NCBI GenBank assembly: GCA_028768525.1
Contig: CP054837.1
Span: forward strand, 3,716,001-3,780,000
DNA: 64,000 nt
Direction: 5' to 3'
DNA from: Desulfobacter sp.
GTDB taxonomy: Bacteria; Desulfobacterota; Desulfobacteria; Desulfobacterales; Desulfobacteraceae
Shown in pieces: positions 8,742 through 17,239 of this stretch. Positions within the stretch are counted from its first letter, which is position 1. Every line of letters begins with the position of its first letter. The position numbers and the translations under genes were made by a program. Below the pieces are notes generated by a model that worked only from the letters and a program-made list of their open reading frames with translations, was not told where the DNA came from and made no database searches.

Positions 8742-10161
8742 GAGGTGATTCTCCATTTTGAATGTCCATTTCATCCAGGTGGTGCGCCAGGGGGCCCAGG
8801 TCCGCCGGGGTGTGTTTCCTGCCGTCCTTGCCGATTTCCCGCCACAGGGCCAGGGCCGCTTCTGCCGGCCCGATGGGCCCGGATTTGGCCGCTGCCAGAA
8901 AGGCGGCATGCAGGGCGGCGTTGCGTATGCTGCCTCCGTTGACGGCCGCGGACCGGGCCAGTTCCCGGATGTCCAGGTCATGGGCCAGCGGTGCGCCGGG
9001 GGGCAGGTGTTTTTCCCAGAGCAGCGTGCGCTGGTTTTCATCGGGGGTGCAAAAGGGAATGATCATCTGGAAGCGCCGGGTAAATGCCGGGTCCAGGTGT
9101 CCCCTCAGGTTGGTGGTGAGGATGCAGGGCCCCCGGTGGGTTTCGATCCTGGCCAGCAGGTGGCTCACCTCCATGTTGGCGTACCGGTCCCGGGCATCCC
9201 TGACCTCTCCGCGTTTGCCGAACAGGCTGTCTGCCTCGTCGAACTGGAGCACTGCTTTTTTGCCGTGGGCCGCATCAAAGAGGGCGTTGAGGTTTTTTTC
9301 CGTTTCCCCGATGTATTTTGAAACCAGCCGCCCCAGGTTCACCCGGTAGAGGGGCCAGCCCAGTTCCCCGGCCACCACGCCTGCGGCAAAGGTTTTGCCC
9401 GTGCCCGAGGGGCCGCTGAACAGGGCCAGGGGGCCGCCGGTGTCGCGTCCCCCCCATTGTTCCACCACCTGGCCCCGGTGCCGTACCCAGAAGATGAATT
9501 CCCTGAGCATGGCCTTCCGGTCCGCCGACAGCACCAGGTCTTCCCAGTCCCCCTGCTGCTTCAACAGGGCGGCGCCGGGTACGGCAAGGGCTTGGGGCCG
9601 TCCCATGAGGGCGGCGGCCAGGCCGGCGGCCGGGCGGATGGGGTCCAGGGGGCCCTGGGGGGAATTTGCCAGCAGCCCCCGGTCCCTCAAAAAACCGGTG
9701 ATATTGATCTGCGCCATAAGGTCCCGGGCGTCATTGGCATCCAGCCCCAACAGCTCCTGGATCAGGGCGGCAGAGGGATGGGCCCGGTCCCCGCCCTGGA
9801 GCCGGCAAAAGAGGAGGGCTATTTTGGGCATGCACTCGGGGGCCAGTACACAGGCCAGAACCTCCCAGGCCAGGGAAGGGATGCCGGCCAGGGGGAGATT
9901 GGCCCAGGCCGTCTTTGCCCAGTCGCTGCGCAGCCGGTCGACCCGGGACTGAAGGGTTGAGAGTTCCTTCCGGGCCTCCCCTGCCAAAGGGGTGCCCCTG
10001 CGCTGGGCTGCGGCCACCAATGCAAGGTATTCCACCCGCTCCCATTCTGCGGCCAGGCTTTCTGCGGCCAGGCTTTCTGCGGCAATGGTTTCTGCGGCAA
10101 TGGTTTCTGCGGCCGGACAGGTCCGTTCCCCCATGGGGTATATGTTGCCCGCCGGTTTCAT
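8722..10161 (-). CDS. AAA+ ATPase of the eCIS (Afp15-like)
   Basis: A protein of 479 residues. The AAA+ module has a Walker A GPSGTGKT, a Walker B VLQFDEADSLFGKRG, a sensor ILTTNLRGHLD and an arginine-finger region AFTRRFQMIIPF. eCIS loci nearly always encode one such ATPase, which is thought to assist assembly or remodelling of the particle. The N-terminal 40 residues contain an Ala-Glu-rich tandem repeat (AAETI twice, AAESL twice) encoded by a 15-bp DNA repeat. It overlaps the DUF4255 gene upstream by four bases. Confidence 0.9.
   Translation of the reverse strand: MKPAGNIYPMGERTCPAAETIAAETIAAESLAAESLAAEWERVEYLALVAAAQRRGTPLAGEARKELSTLQSRVDRLRSDWAKTAWANLPLAGIPSLAWEVLACVLAPECMPKIALLFCRLQGGDRAHPSAALIQELLGLDANDARDLMAQINITGFLRDRGLLANSPQGPLDPIRPAAGLAAALMGRPQALAVPGAALLKQQGDWEDLVLSADRKAMLREFIFWVRHRGQVVEQWGGRDTGGPLALFSGPSGTGKTFAAGVVAGELGWPLYRVNLGRLVSKYIGETEKNLNALFDAAHGKKAVLQFDEADSLFGKRGEVRDARDRYANMEVSHLLARIETHRGPCILTTNLRGHLDPAFTRRFQMIIPFCTPDENQRTLLWEKHLPPGAPLAHDLDIRELARSAAVNGGSIRNAALHAAFLAAAKSGPIGPAEAALALWREIGKDGRKHTPADLGPLAHHLDEMDIQNGESPHGSRPH
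10051..10110 (-). repeat. Four 15-bp tandem repeats inside the AAA ATPase gene
   Basis: Four head-to-tail 15-mers: copies 1 and 2 (10051-10080) are identical to each other, and copies 3 and 4 (10081-10110) are identical to each other but differ from the first pair at a few bases. The unit length keeps frame and encodes AAETI/AAESL-type pentapeptides in the N-terminal linker of the ATPase. This looks like recent slippage duplication. Confidence 0.9.
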
Positions 10162-11204
10162 GGCAGATCGCTCCTGTAAAAGGTGATGAGCAGGGGATTG
10201 CTTTTAATGGTTTTTTCCGTCCCTGTTGCCGGGTCCATATGGATTCGCTGGGCAAAGAGCATGGCCTGGGTGCTTGTCCCCTCAAACGCGGCATTAATGG
10301 GCAGTGCCAGGGGGGTGAGAGGCTCCGGTACCGGTCCTTCAGGGTCAATGGTTGTGGTCTGGGGCGTGCCGGTGGCCGGGGAGCCGGCGGGCTGCCAGCC
10401 GTGTTCCTCATCCCAGAGGCGCCATTGGAAGGCCAGGGCTTCGCCCGGTGCGCCGGCGGCCCAGACCGTTACCCGGTGCGTATCGAGGTCGCTCCGGTCC
10501 AGTTCCAGGTGAAGCACTTCTGCGGCCTGTCCCGATGCCACAAAGCAGATCCGCGGCGCCCAGCCGGGCCGGGTGGTATCAACGGAGGCGGGCCGGGGGG
10601 GGAGGGTTCTGACGGTAATTTCCTCTTTTTCCCATTCCCCCGATGCCGAGGGCCGGACATGGAGGCCCAGCCGGGAGACCTTTTTGGGCACAGGCCGCCG
10701 GACGCTGGGAACAATGGGGCCCAGGGAGAATTCATAGGCCACCGAAGGGCGGAGGCTGGTGTCGCTCTGGGTGGACCAGATCTGGTTCAGGGCCTCCATT
10801 GTCAAGGGCTGGAAAAGGGCCTGGAGCCGTGTGGCCTCTCCGTTGACGTCCACGGCCGCCATCACCGGGGTCTCGTGGAATAGCCGGATCACCTCCCCGA
10901 TCATTCGCAGCTCAAATTCCCCGGCCGTGACCTTCTGGGCATTGTCGTCCTGGCCGAAGGCCGTGACCAGGCAGTGCAGCCGCATGAACCAGGGCTCTCC
11001 GGGATGGGCGTCGCTGCCGAATCCCGCCGGTTCAAACCGGTTGAAAAAGAGGTTGATCCGGTTCATCTTGGGCGGGGCGCCGGCTGCGGCGGCCGGTGCC
11101 CCCACGGTGACATCAATGTCGTTGACGGCAGCCCGGATGCCCTGTCGGACAAAGGTTTCCACCGACTGGCAGAGAATGGACAGGGAAGAGGGGCCGATGG
11201 CCAT
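10158..11204 (-). CDS. DUF4255 / Pvc16-like tail terminator protein
   Basis: A protein of 348 residues. The first 180 residues match the DUF4255 (Pvc16 N-terminal) family: SILCQSVETFVRQGIRAAV, a segment with PKMNRINLFFNRFEP, then FMRLHCLVTAFGQDDN and SVAYEFSLGPIVPS. In Afp and PVC the equivalent (Afp16) caps the distal end of tube and sheath and sets particle completion. The C-terminal half is a beta-rich extension with an Ig-like look (DTHRVTVWAAGAPG). It lies between the Pro-rich protein and the ATPase. Confidence 0.85.
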   Translation of the reverse strand: MAIGPSSLSILCQSVETFVRQGIRAAVNDIDVTVGAPAAAAGAPPKMNRINLFFNRFEPAGFGSDAHPGEPWFMRLHCLVTAFGQDDNAQKVTAGEFELRMIGEVIRLFHETPVMAAVDVNGEATRLQALFQPLTMEALNQIWSTQSDTSLRPSVAYEFSLGPIVPSVRRPVPKKVSRLGLHVRPSASGEWEKEEITVRTLPPRPASVDTTRPGWAPRICFVASGQAAEVLHLELDRSDLDTHRVTVWAAGAPGEALAFQWRLWDEEHGWQPAGSPATGTPQTTTIDPEGPVPEPLTPLALPINAAFEGTSTQAMLFAQRIHMDPATGTEKTIKSNPLLITFYRSDLP

Positions 11205-11206
11205 GG

Positions 11207-12112
11207 CTATAACCCTCCTTTGTAGACGGACCTTGAGAGCCGCGGATTATGGCGGGTCTGCACCGGGGGGCGGGCAGGGGCAGGCGCCTCAGTGGTGAGG
11301 ATGATATTGACATGGTTGATGGTGACCCGGGGCTGCGGCATGGGGACGGGCCGGCTGTCCCGGATGATGGGGCTGTCCGGCTGGGGGCCGGGGATTCCCT
11401 TTGGGGGAGCCGCCATCTTTGCGGGCGCTGCCGGGGCAGGCCCTGAAAATGCCTGTTCGCCGGGTACCGGTGGCGGCGTTTGGTCACCGGGGCTTTGTTT
11501 TCCGGGTGAGCGCCGGGAAGAATCGGGTGATGACGGCGCTTCACCATGGGACCTGACCCTTTCTTGGGGAGCCGGAGGGGAAGAGGGGGCCGTGGGCCCG
11601 TGTTCATTTCCAAATGCATGGATGATAATGCCGGGGGCATCGGCCGGCGGGGGAACTGTCGCTTCCGGCGGTTGGCCTGCCCTTGTCCGGGGTGTCCCGG
11701 GATCAGCCGGTTCAGCCTGGATATGATGGCCGGGGGGCATCATCTGCACCGGGGTGTCTGGCATGGGCCTGGGGGAGGATTCTGGTGTTGCCTGCTGCCG
11801 GCGGGGCGGCCGGGGCTTTTCCTGGGCGGGTGCAGGGGGCGCCTGGGCATTGACAGTATCGGGGGTGACGGATGTAGCGTGTGGGAAGGTCCCAGTTTGG
11901 GTCCGGAAGGGCCGGGGGAGTGAAGGACTTTTGGGTGTTCCAGTCCCTGCGTGCGCTATGGACGGCGGGAAGGGGGCCGCCGCAGGTGCCGTTTCTGCCG
12001 ATTCCCCGGGCCGGTCAGGGGAGATCAAGGGTAAGAATGCCCTTTCCCCGGGAATGGGGGCGTCTGTCAGCCGGCGTTTGTTGTCGGATATGAGGTCATC
12101 GAAAAAGGGCAA
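11207..12112 (-). CDS. proline-rich protein of unknown function in the eCIS operon
   Basis: A protein of 301 residues. After a short N-terminus (MPFFDDLISDNKRRLTDAP) it is almost entirely low-complexity Pro/Ala/Ser/Thr sequence up to about residue 250. It ends with an ordered-looking tail (VTINHVNIILTTEAPAPARP, then NPRLSRSVYKGGL). No domain or signal peptide is recognised. It is in the eCIS operon between the zinc-ribbon protein and the DUF4255 protein, with the same codon use as its neighbours. A disordered linker, internal scaffold or cargo-associated protein is possible; its role is not known. Confidence 0.7.
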   Translation of the reverse strand: MPFFDDLISDNKRRLTDAPIPGERAFLPLISPDRPGESAETAPAAAPFPPSIAHAGTGTPKSPSLPRPFRTQTGTFPHATSVTPDTVNAQAPPAPAQEKPRPPRRQQATPESSPRPMPDTPVQMMPPGHHIQAEPADPGTPRTRAGQPPEATVPPPADAPGIIIHAFGNEHGPTAPSSPPAPQERVRSHGEAPSSPDSSRRSPGKQSPGDQTPPPVPGEQAFSGPAPAAPAKMAAPPKGIPGPQPDSPIIRDSRPVPMPQPRVTINHVNIILTTEAPAPARPPVQTRHNPRLSRSVYKGGL

Positions 12113-12135
12113 ATCATCATTCCTTGAAATTCAGG

Positions 12136-12954
12136 TTATGGCCGGGGATGGCTGGCCATCCCTTGGTGGTTATCAATTTGGTGTTTATCAATAAGGTCCA
12201 GATAGGCCTGCCGCCGTTTTTGGGGCAGGTTCAGAATCTCGGTTTCGTTCCAGTGGTAGGCCCGGGCCATACGGTCCACCTCGGTGAGTATGGGGGTACG
12301 GGCCAGGTGGGGGATAGCCCCGTAGGGGTCCATATCCACGATGTTCTCCTGGCTGCACTCGGGGCAGCGGGTCTGGATCTGCCGGGTGATTTCCGGGCTG
12401 AGGGCCTGGACTGCTGTTTCAATGGCGGTGATATCCCTTGGGGTCAATTTTTCTTTAATGGACGGGTCTTCGGTTACCACCAGCTGCCTGCCCAGGGCGG
12501 TGCGGTCCGTCCCGGCCCTGTCCAGGTCCTCGCCTGTGGGCACCTTGACCAGGATCTCCCCCTGGGAGGTGGCTGCCTTTGCCAGGGGATAGCCCGCTGC
12601 CGCCTGGCGGACCGGGAGACGTATTTCGTCCACTTCCAGGTCAAACAGGGCCTTGCAGCGCCGGCACCGGGCCGCATGCCAGAGGGTGAATTTGCCCAGG
12701 TTCCGGGCCGCCAGGCGCATGAGGAACTCCCGGTCCCCGATGGACAGCCGTTGGTGGACCCTTCTCCGGTCGGCAGGCTTTCCCCCCAGGGTGGACAATA
12801 CCGCAGAGAGAACCGCTGTCACCTGGCCGGCCGCCGTCTTCATCCGGGGCAGGGTCTCGGCCAGGGCCAGCTCGGTCCGGCCGGTGAGGGGGGCGAATTC
12901 AAACTCCCTGCTCACCTTAAAGGCATTATCCCAGGTGCCGCCGGGCAGGATCAT
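12136..12954 (-). CDS. zinc-ribbon baseplate-associated protein (T4 gp26-like)
   Basis: A protein of 272 residues from the ATG at 12954, which overlaps the tube gene stop (ATGA); the frame extends further upstream but without need. The first part (TWDNAFKVSREFEFAPLTGR, then LSIGDREFLMRLAA) resembles T4-type baseplate hub assembly proteins. A CRRC pair near residue 110 and a CPEC pair near residue 215 form a likely zinc ribbon. The C-terminus has YHWNETEILNLPQKRRQAYLDLI, typical of tail proteins that couple tube and baseplate. The family assignment is moderately sure; a structural zinc site is inferred from the cysteines. Confidence 0.6.
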   Translation of the reverse strand: MILPGGTWDNAFKVSREFEFAPLTGRTELALAETLPRMKTAAGQVTAVLSAVLSTLGGKPADRRRVHQRLSIGDREFLMRLAARNLGKFTLWHAARCRRCKALFDLEVDEIRLPVRQAAAGYPLAKAATSQGEILVKVPTGEDLDRAGTDRTALGRQLVVTEDPSIKEKLTPRDITAIETAVQALSPEITRQIQTRCPECSQENIVDMDPYGAIPHLARTPILTEVDRMARAYHWNETEILNLPQKRRQAYLDLIDKHQIDNHQGMASHPRP

Positions 12955-13457
12955 GATTCCGCAGGTTCCGTGACGGCGGTATCCCGCTGCCATCCCTCGT
13001 GCTGGAGGATGATGGTCTGGATGCCCACGGCATTCATGGTGCCGGCGTCCAGTTCCGGCAGGGCCTGGAATTCCGATACCCAGGCCCGGTAAATTTTATA
13101 GGAAATGGCCACAGCCCCCTGGAGGTTCAGGACATTGACCACGATATCCTTTCTAAAGTTTTTAAGGGAGATGGCCGCATCCCCTTCAAAATTGTTGACC
13201 TGGGCGGCCCAGTTTTCAAAGACAGGGTCGTGGGTCAGGCCCTGTTCTAGGGTAATGGGCTCGTAGGTGGTGCCCCCGGGCATGATCCGTTCATGGGAGG
13301 GGTCGCCTCCGGCACGCCATTTGACCGCTTCTGTTGTTTTTTTGAGCACGCTCATTTTTCGCATTCCCGCGACCACTTTCCCGTCGATGATGACCTGGAA
13401 TTTAAAGGTCCGGTAGGGATCATGGCGGTGGGCATTTACGTTGAACATGGCAGCCAT
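12951..13457 (-). CDS. eCIS inner tube protein (gp19/Hcp-like)
   Basis: A protein of 168 residues with the gp19-type tube signature: DPYRTFKFQVIIDGKVVAGM, a KKTTEAVKWRAGGD loop, ITLEQGLTHDPVFENWA, and a C-terminal ILQHEGWQRD strand. It polymerises into the rigid inner tube that is driven into the target when the sheath contracts. Only one tube gene is present here, whereas Afp/PVC carry two (Afp1 and Afp5). Confidence 0.9.
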   Translation of the reverse strand: MAAMFNVNAHRHDPYRTFKFQVIIDGKVVAGMRKMSVLKKTTEAVKWRAGGDPSHERIMPGGTTYEPITLEQGLTHDPVFENWAAQVNNFEGDAAISLKNFRKDIVVNVLNLQGAVAISYKIYRAWVSEFQALPELDAGTMNAVGIQTIILQHEGWQRDTAVTEPAES

Positions 13458-13497
13458 AGCTTCTCTCCTGTATATATAAAATTAATTTCCCCGGGGG

Positions 13498-15444
13498 TTA
13501 TTGCCCCACCTTCTGCTGGATCCGGACAATGACGAATTCCGCAGGCTTCAGGGGGGCGAAACCGACCACGACGATGACCTGGCCCCTGTCGATGTCCCCC
13601 TGGGTCATGGTGTCTCCCAGGCCGCAGCGGACAAAATAGGCCTCGCTTGCCTTTGCTCCCTGGAACGCGCCGGACCGGAAAAGCCCGTTCATGAAAGAAT
13701 CGATGCTGGCCCGAAGGGATGACCAGAGGGGGTGGTTGTTGGGTTCGAACACGGCCCATTGGATGCCTTCGTAGATGCTTCGTTCAATGAAAATGGCCGT
13801 CCGCCGCACCGGCACATACCGCCATTCCGGGTCGGCTTTGGTGGCCAGGGTGCGGCTGCCCCATACCACATGGCCGAAACCGGGTATTTTTCTCAGGCAG
13901 TTGATCCCCAGGGGATTGAGCTGGTCCTGGTCGCCGTCATCCACCATGGCCCGGAGTCCGGAGGCGCCGATGAGACTGGCTTCCACCCCTGCGGGTGCCT
14001 TCCAGACTCCCCGGTTGTTGTCTGTTTTGCACCAGATGCCGGCGGCCAGGGCCGAGGGGGCAAGGCTGAGGGTCTTCTTTCCGCTGGGATTTTGCTCCGG
14101 GTCGTAGAATGGATTGGGGACATCCACCCAGGGATAATACAGGGCCGTGTAGGTAGAGGTGGGCAGGGCCAGGACATCCACCTGTCCGGCCTGCTCAAGG
14201 GGGGTGTCCGGGGGATCCAGGATGACCATCCGGTTTTTCATGGCTTCGCAGTGGGAGACCGCCTCGCTTGCAACAGCGCTGCCAGAGGCGTCCCAGGCCG
14301 TTCCGGGAAGCACCATGATACTGACATCCAAGATTTTTTTCAGGGTGGTGGCCAGGAAGTTCTTATAGTCCCTGGGCTTGGGGGCGACGGCATTGCCTCC
14401 TTCCAGGGGGGTGCCCAGGCCCAGGTTGCCCAGGGTTTCAAGGGGGATGATGGGGGCGGCCCCCGGGACACTGACGGTGTCTGCACCGGAATTGAGCTGC
14501 AGGGCCGCGGCAAGGTCCGTTGCCGGGCTCTCCCCGTCGTAGACCACCACCGAGGAATCGGCCGCAGCGGTCCCCGAGGTGAGTAGAAAGGTCCGTTCGC
14601 TGCCGGCGGTGTCGTCATAGATACAGGTGAAATTCTGGTAGGCGCCGGCCGGACCCAGGTCCCGGACTGCCGCCTGGAGGGCGGCGGCCACGGCGTCGCC
14701 GTCGGCCTGGTTGTCCCCGGCCAGGGACAGGGGCCCGGTGTCCAGGGAGATCCGTTTGGCGCCATTGCCGTTGATATTGATCACCAGGGACAGAGTGCCG
14801 GCAAGGGTCCCTGAAAAGGCCGTGGCTGCCGAAGCCATCTCGTCCCCCCGCAAACTGCCGTTGCGCAGGAGCCCTGCCGCCGCATCCTCCAGGGAAAGAT
14901 CCACCAGGGCCGACTGGCTGTTCACCGTTTCCAGGGCGTAGTCCGGGCTGTCCGGATTGAGGCCCAGCCCCTTGAATTGTTCATTGATTTTAAATTTATC
15001 GTTTTCCAGGCAGCCGATTTCCAGCGCAAAGGTCTGGGCCGTGGGATCTGGCTTTATAATGCGGTAACGGATGCCATTTGCCCATTCCCCCACGCTTTTG
15101 GCCGAAATCGTGAACACATTGGCGCCGCCGGAGCCCACCGTGGGAACCGAATCCGAGGCCCGGGCCGTCGGCGATGCCGTGTCGGCGATGCGGCAGATAT
15201 AGGCTGTTTTGCCGCCATTCTGGTAAAAGGAGCGGGCGGCCAGGCCCATATGGTCAGATTCCGAGGCGATTTCTCCGTAGGTCTTGACGTAATCTTCCCA
15301 GCTGTGGATGAGGACAGCCTCTCCCACAGGTCCCTTTACGGCTGCCCCGATGAATGCGCAGACAGATGTTGACACCCCTTCAATGGGTTTGGAGCCGCTG
15401 GGAATTTCTTCGACATAAACACCTGGATGCAAGTAACTAGGCAT
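13498..15444 (-). CDS. contractile tail sheath protein
   Basis: A protein of 648 residues. The N-terminus (YLHPGVYVEEIPSGSKPIEG, then VSTSVCAFIGAAVKGPVGE) is the classic sheath start. The C-terminal domain has GIWCKTDNNRGVWKAPAG, PEWRYVPVRRTAIFIERSI and PAEFVIVRIQQKVGQ, the usual sheath ending. The middle (about residues 200-350) is a variable insertion domain. It is the first gene of the operon, with a strong GGAGG four bases before ATG. A single sheath gene is present, unlike the three of Afp. Confidence 0.95.
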   Translation of the reverse strand: MPSYLHPGVYVEEIPSGSKPIEGVSTSVCAFIGAAVKGPVGEAVLIHSWEDYVKTYGEIASESDHMGLAARSFYQNGGKTAYICRIADTASPTARASDSVPTVGSGGANVFTISAKSVGEWANGIRYRIIKPDPTAQTFALEIGCLENDKFKINEQFKGLGLNPDSPDYALETVNSQSALVDLSLEDAAAGLLRNGSLRGDEMASAATAFSGTLAGTLSLVININGNGAKRISLDTGPLSLAGDNQADGDAVAAALQAAVRDLGPAGAYQNFTCIYDDTAGSERTFLLTSGTAAADSSVVVYDGESPATDLAAALQLNSGADTVSVPGAAPIIPLETLGNLGLGTPLEGGNAVAPKPRDYKNFLATTLKKILDVSIMVLPGTAWDASGSAVASEAVSHCEAMKNRMVILDPPDTPLEQAGQVDVLALPTSTYTALYYPWVDVPNPFYDPEQNPSGKKTLSLAPSALAAGIWCKTDNNRGVWKAPAGVEASLIGASGLRAMVDDGDQDQLNPLGINCLRKIPGFGHVVWGSRTLATKADPEWRYVPVRRTAIFIERSIYEGIQWAVFEPNNHPLWSSLRASIDSFMNGLFRSGAFQGAKASEAYFVRCGLGDTMTQGDIDRGQVIVVVGFAPLKPAEFVIVRIQQKVGQ

Positions 15445-15702
15445 GTTACCTCCTTAAAAGAAAAAAAATGACGTAAGAATGTCAGTAAGATTTGAGAGAA
15501 AGAGATTGTGCCAGTCGGGAACTTGAATTGATTACAATATGAAAAATTTTATAGGACAGGGACACCGGCGTTGTCAACCGAAAACAAAGGCGCCCAGAAT
15601 TAATGTTGCAAAGCATGGGCATTAAATGTATTTTAATTTTCCCGTTGAAAATATTGAATAAATAATGAATTGCACTAAAAAATACGGAATAAATTGAAGA
15701 AT
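15445..15702. promoter_or_regulatory. AT-rich divergent intergenic region between eCIS and kinase gene
   Basis: About 258 AT-rich bases separate the eCIS operon (minus) from the kinase-like gene (plus) and must contain both promoters. A strong ribosome-binding site (GGAGG) precedes the sheath ATG at 15444. I could not pick a convincing -35/-10 or -24/-12 pair in either direction. Confidence 0.4.
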
Positions 15703-16212
15703 ATGAAAGAAAATCTGGCATTGATCGGCATGCCGGCCGTGGGCAAAAGCACCGTGGGGGTGCTCTTGGCCAAAAAAATGGGATTTGATTTCCAGGATAC
15801 GGATATCCTGATCCAGACCAGAGAAAAGATGACCCTGGCCCAGATCATTGAAACAAAGGGGCAGCAGGCCTTTTTGGATATTGAGGGCGAACATCTCAAA
15901 AGCCTGGCGTGCACGGGGCGGGTCATTGCCACGGGCGGGTCCGTGATTTACAGGGAGGCGGCCATGGCCCACCTGTCAAAAATCGCCACCATTGTTTACC
16001 TGGCCGTGGATCTGCCCGTGCTCATGACACGGCTTTCTGACCTGGTGGCAAGGGGGGTGGCCATTGATCCGGGCCGGGGGGTTGACGATCTTTACAAAGA
16101 ACGGACGCCCCTGTATGATAAATTCTGCGATATTAAAATTGAATGCGGGCAGATGACCCCGCCCGAGGTGGTGACGGCGATTGTGGCGGCCGCTTCAGGC
16201 AAGGGGGCATGA
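15703..16212 (+). CDS. shikimate-kinase-like P-loop kinase
   Basis: A protein of 169 residues from the ATG at 15703; an in-frame TTG lies nine bases earlier. It has a Walker A GMPAVGKST and the FQDTD, ATGGS and ERTPLY segments of the shikimate kinase family. The family's FRxxE motif, whose Arg binds shikimate, here reads FLDIE, and the usual GGG is GGS. It may therefore act on another substrate, or be a divergent kinase. It ends 22 bases before a regulator gene on the same strand, so the two are probably co-transcribed. Confidence 0.7.
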   Translation: MKENLALIGMPAVGKSTVGVLLAKKMGFDFQDTDILIQTREKMTLAQIIETKGQQAFLDIEGEHLKSLACTGRVIATGGSVIYREAAMAHLSKIATIVYLAVDLPVLMTRLSDLVARGVAIDPGRGVDDLYKERTPLYDKFCDIKIECGQMTPPEVVTAIVAAASGKGA

Positions 16213-16234
16213 ACCAAAAGAAAAGGACCGGGTT

Positions 16235-17176
16235 ATGGACGAGATGCTGACAACCAAAGAGGTGGCAAAATTTCTGAACGTCAACGAAAAGATGGTCTAT
16301 TCCCTGATTGCGGAAAAAGGACTGCCGGCATCCAAGGTCACGGGCAAGTGGCTGTTTCCCATCAACCTGGTCCGCCAGTGGGTGGAAACGGGCACGGAAA
16401 ACTACCCCGAAGTGGCCCAGCTCCCCCCCTACCACGGCCTGGTTCTCATTGCCGGGTCCAATGACCTGCTTTTGGAGCGGCTGATCTCCACTTTCAACCT
16501 CAAGCACCAGGAACACATGGCCATGTTCGGGATGATCGGCAGCATGGGCGGGCTCCAGGCCCTTCGCATGAACCTCTGCCACATTGCCGCCTCCCATCTG
16601 GTGGCCGACAATAAGGAATATAATTTCCCCTTTATAAAAGATGAAATGATCCAGGCCCCGGCCGTGGTCAATCTCTGTATGCGGGAGCAGGGCATCATGG
16701 TGGCCAAGGGCAACCCCGAGAAGATCAATTCCGTGGCTGACCTGGCGGAAAAAGGGCTGACCATGGTGAACCGCCGCCTGGGAACGGGCACCCGCCAGCT
16801 CTTTGACCGGGAGCTTAAAAAGCAGGGGATTCCCGGGGATACCATCCGGGGCTATGAATCTTGCGTCTCCCGGCATATTGATGTGGGGCTTTCCGTCCTC
16901 ACGGGCAAGGCCCATGCCGGCCCGGGCATCCGGGCGGCGGCCAATTCACTGGGCCTTGATTTCATTCCCCTCTGCTGGGAGCGTTTCGATCTGCTGGTCA
17001 ACAAGGACCGGTTCTTCGACCAGGGCATCCAGCTCTTTCTCTCCCTGCTCAAGGGCAAGGTGATCCAGCGCACCGCCGACGAGTACGGAGGATACGACCT
17101 GTCCATGACCGGGAAAATGGTTTATCCCGAATCAGAGACCCCGTCCGATGAAGACAGCCTCCCGTTGCCGGGGTAA
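16235..17176 (+). CDS. HTH/periplasmic-binding-fold transcriptional regulator
   Basis: A protein of 313 residues starting MDEMLTTKEVAKFLNVNEKM, with AAAAGGA upstream of ATG at 16235. Residues 5-55 are an excisionase/MerR-type helix-turn-helix (TTKEVAKFLNVNEKMVYSLI, then KVTGKWLFP). The rest is a type-2 periplasmic-binding-like domain (LVLIAGSNDLLLERL, then VNRRLGTGTRQLFDREL and SVLTGKAHAGPGIRAAA), the PBP-like ligand domain found in molybdate/tungstate-type regulators. It probably binds a small ligand in the cytoplasm and controls neighbouring genes; the ligand is not known from sequence. Confidence 0.8.
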   Translation: MDEMLTTKEVAKFLNVNEKMVYSLIAEKGLPASKVTGKWLFPINLVRQWVETGTENYPEVAQLPPYHGLVLIAGSNDLLLERLISTFNLKHQEHMAMFGMIGSMGGLQALRMNLCHIAASHLVADNKEYNFPFIKDEMIQAPAVVNLCMREQGIMVAKGNPEKINSVADLAEKGLTMVNRRLGTGTRQLFDRELKKQGIPGDTIRGYESCVSRHIDVGLSVLTGKAHAGPGIRAAANSLGLDFIPLCWERFDLLVNKDRFFDQGIQLFLSLLKGKVIQRTADEYGGYDLSMTGKMVYPESETPSDEDSLPLPG

Positions 17177-17239
17177 ATCCGTCCGGGACAAGGGGGGCCG
17201 CCGAATCCGGCCAGAATATACCCGGACCGTCTATTTGCC

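Noticed and set aside
10051..10110. CRISPR-like repeat
   Set aside because: The repeats are in-frame tandem 15-mers without spacers inside a coding gene.
12124..13092. Long plus-strand open frames (1494-2300, 12124-13092, 4003-4716) across the eCIS cluster
   Set aside because: All are opposite strand shadows of structural genes with recognisable motifs on the minus strand.
15445..15702. Sigma-54 promoter upstream of the sheath gene (TGGCACAATCTCTTTC-like on the minus strand)
   Set aside because: The GG-N10-GC spacing fails (TT rather than GC at -12), so it is not a credible -24/-12 element.
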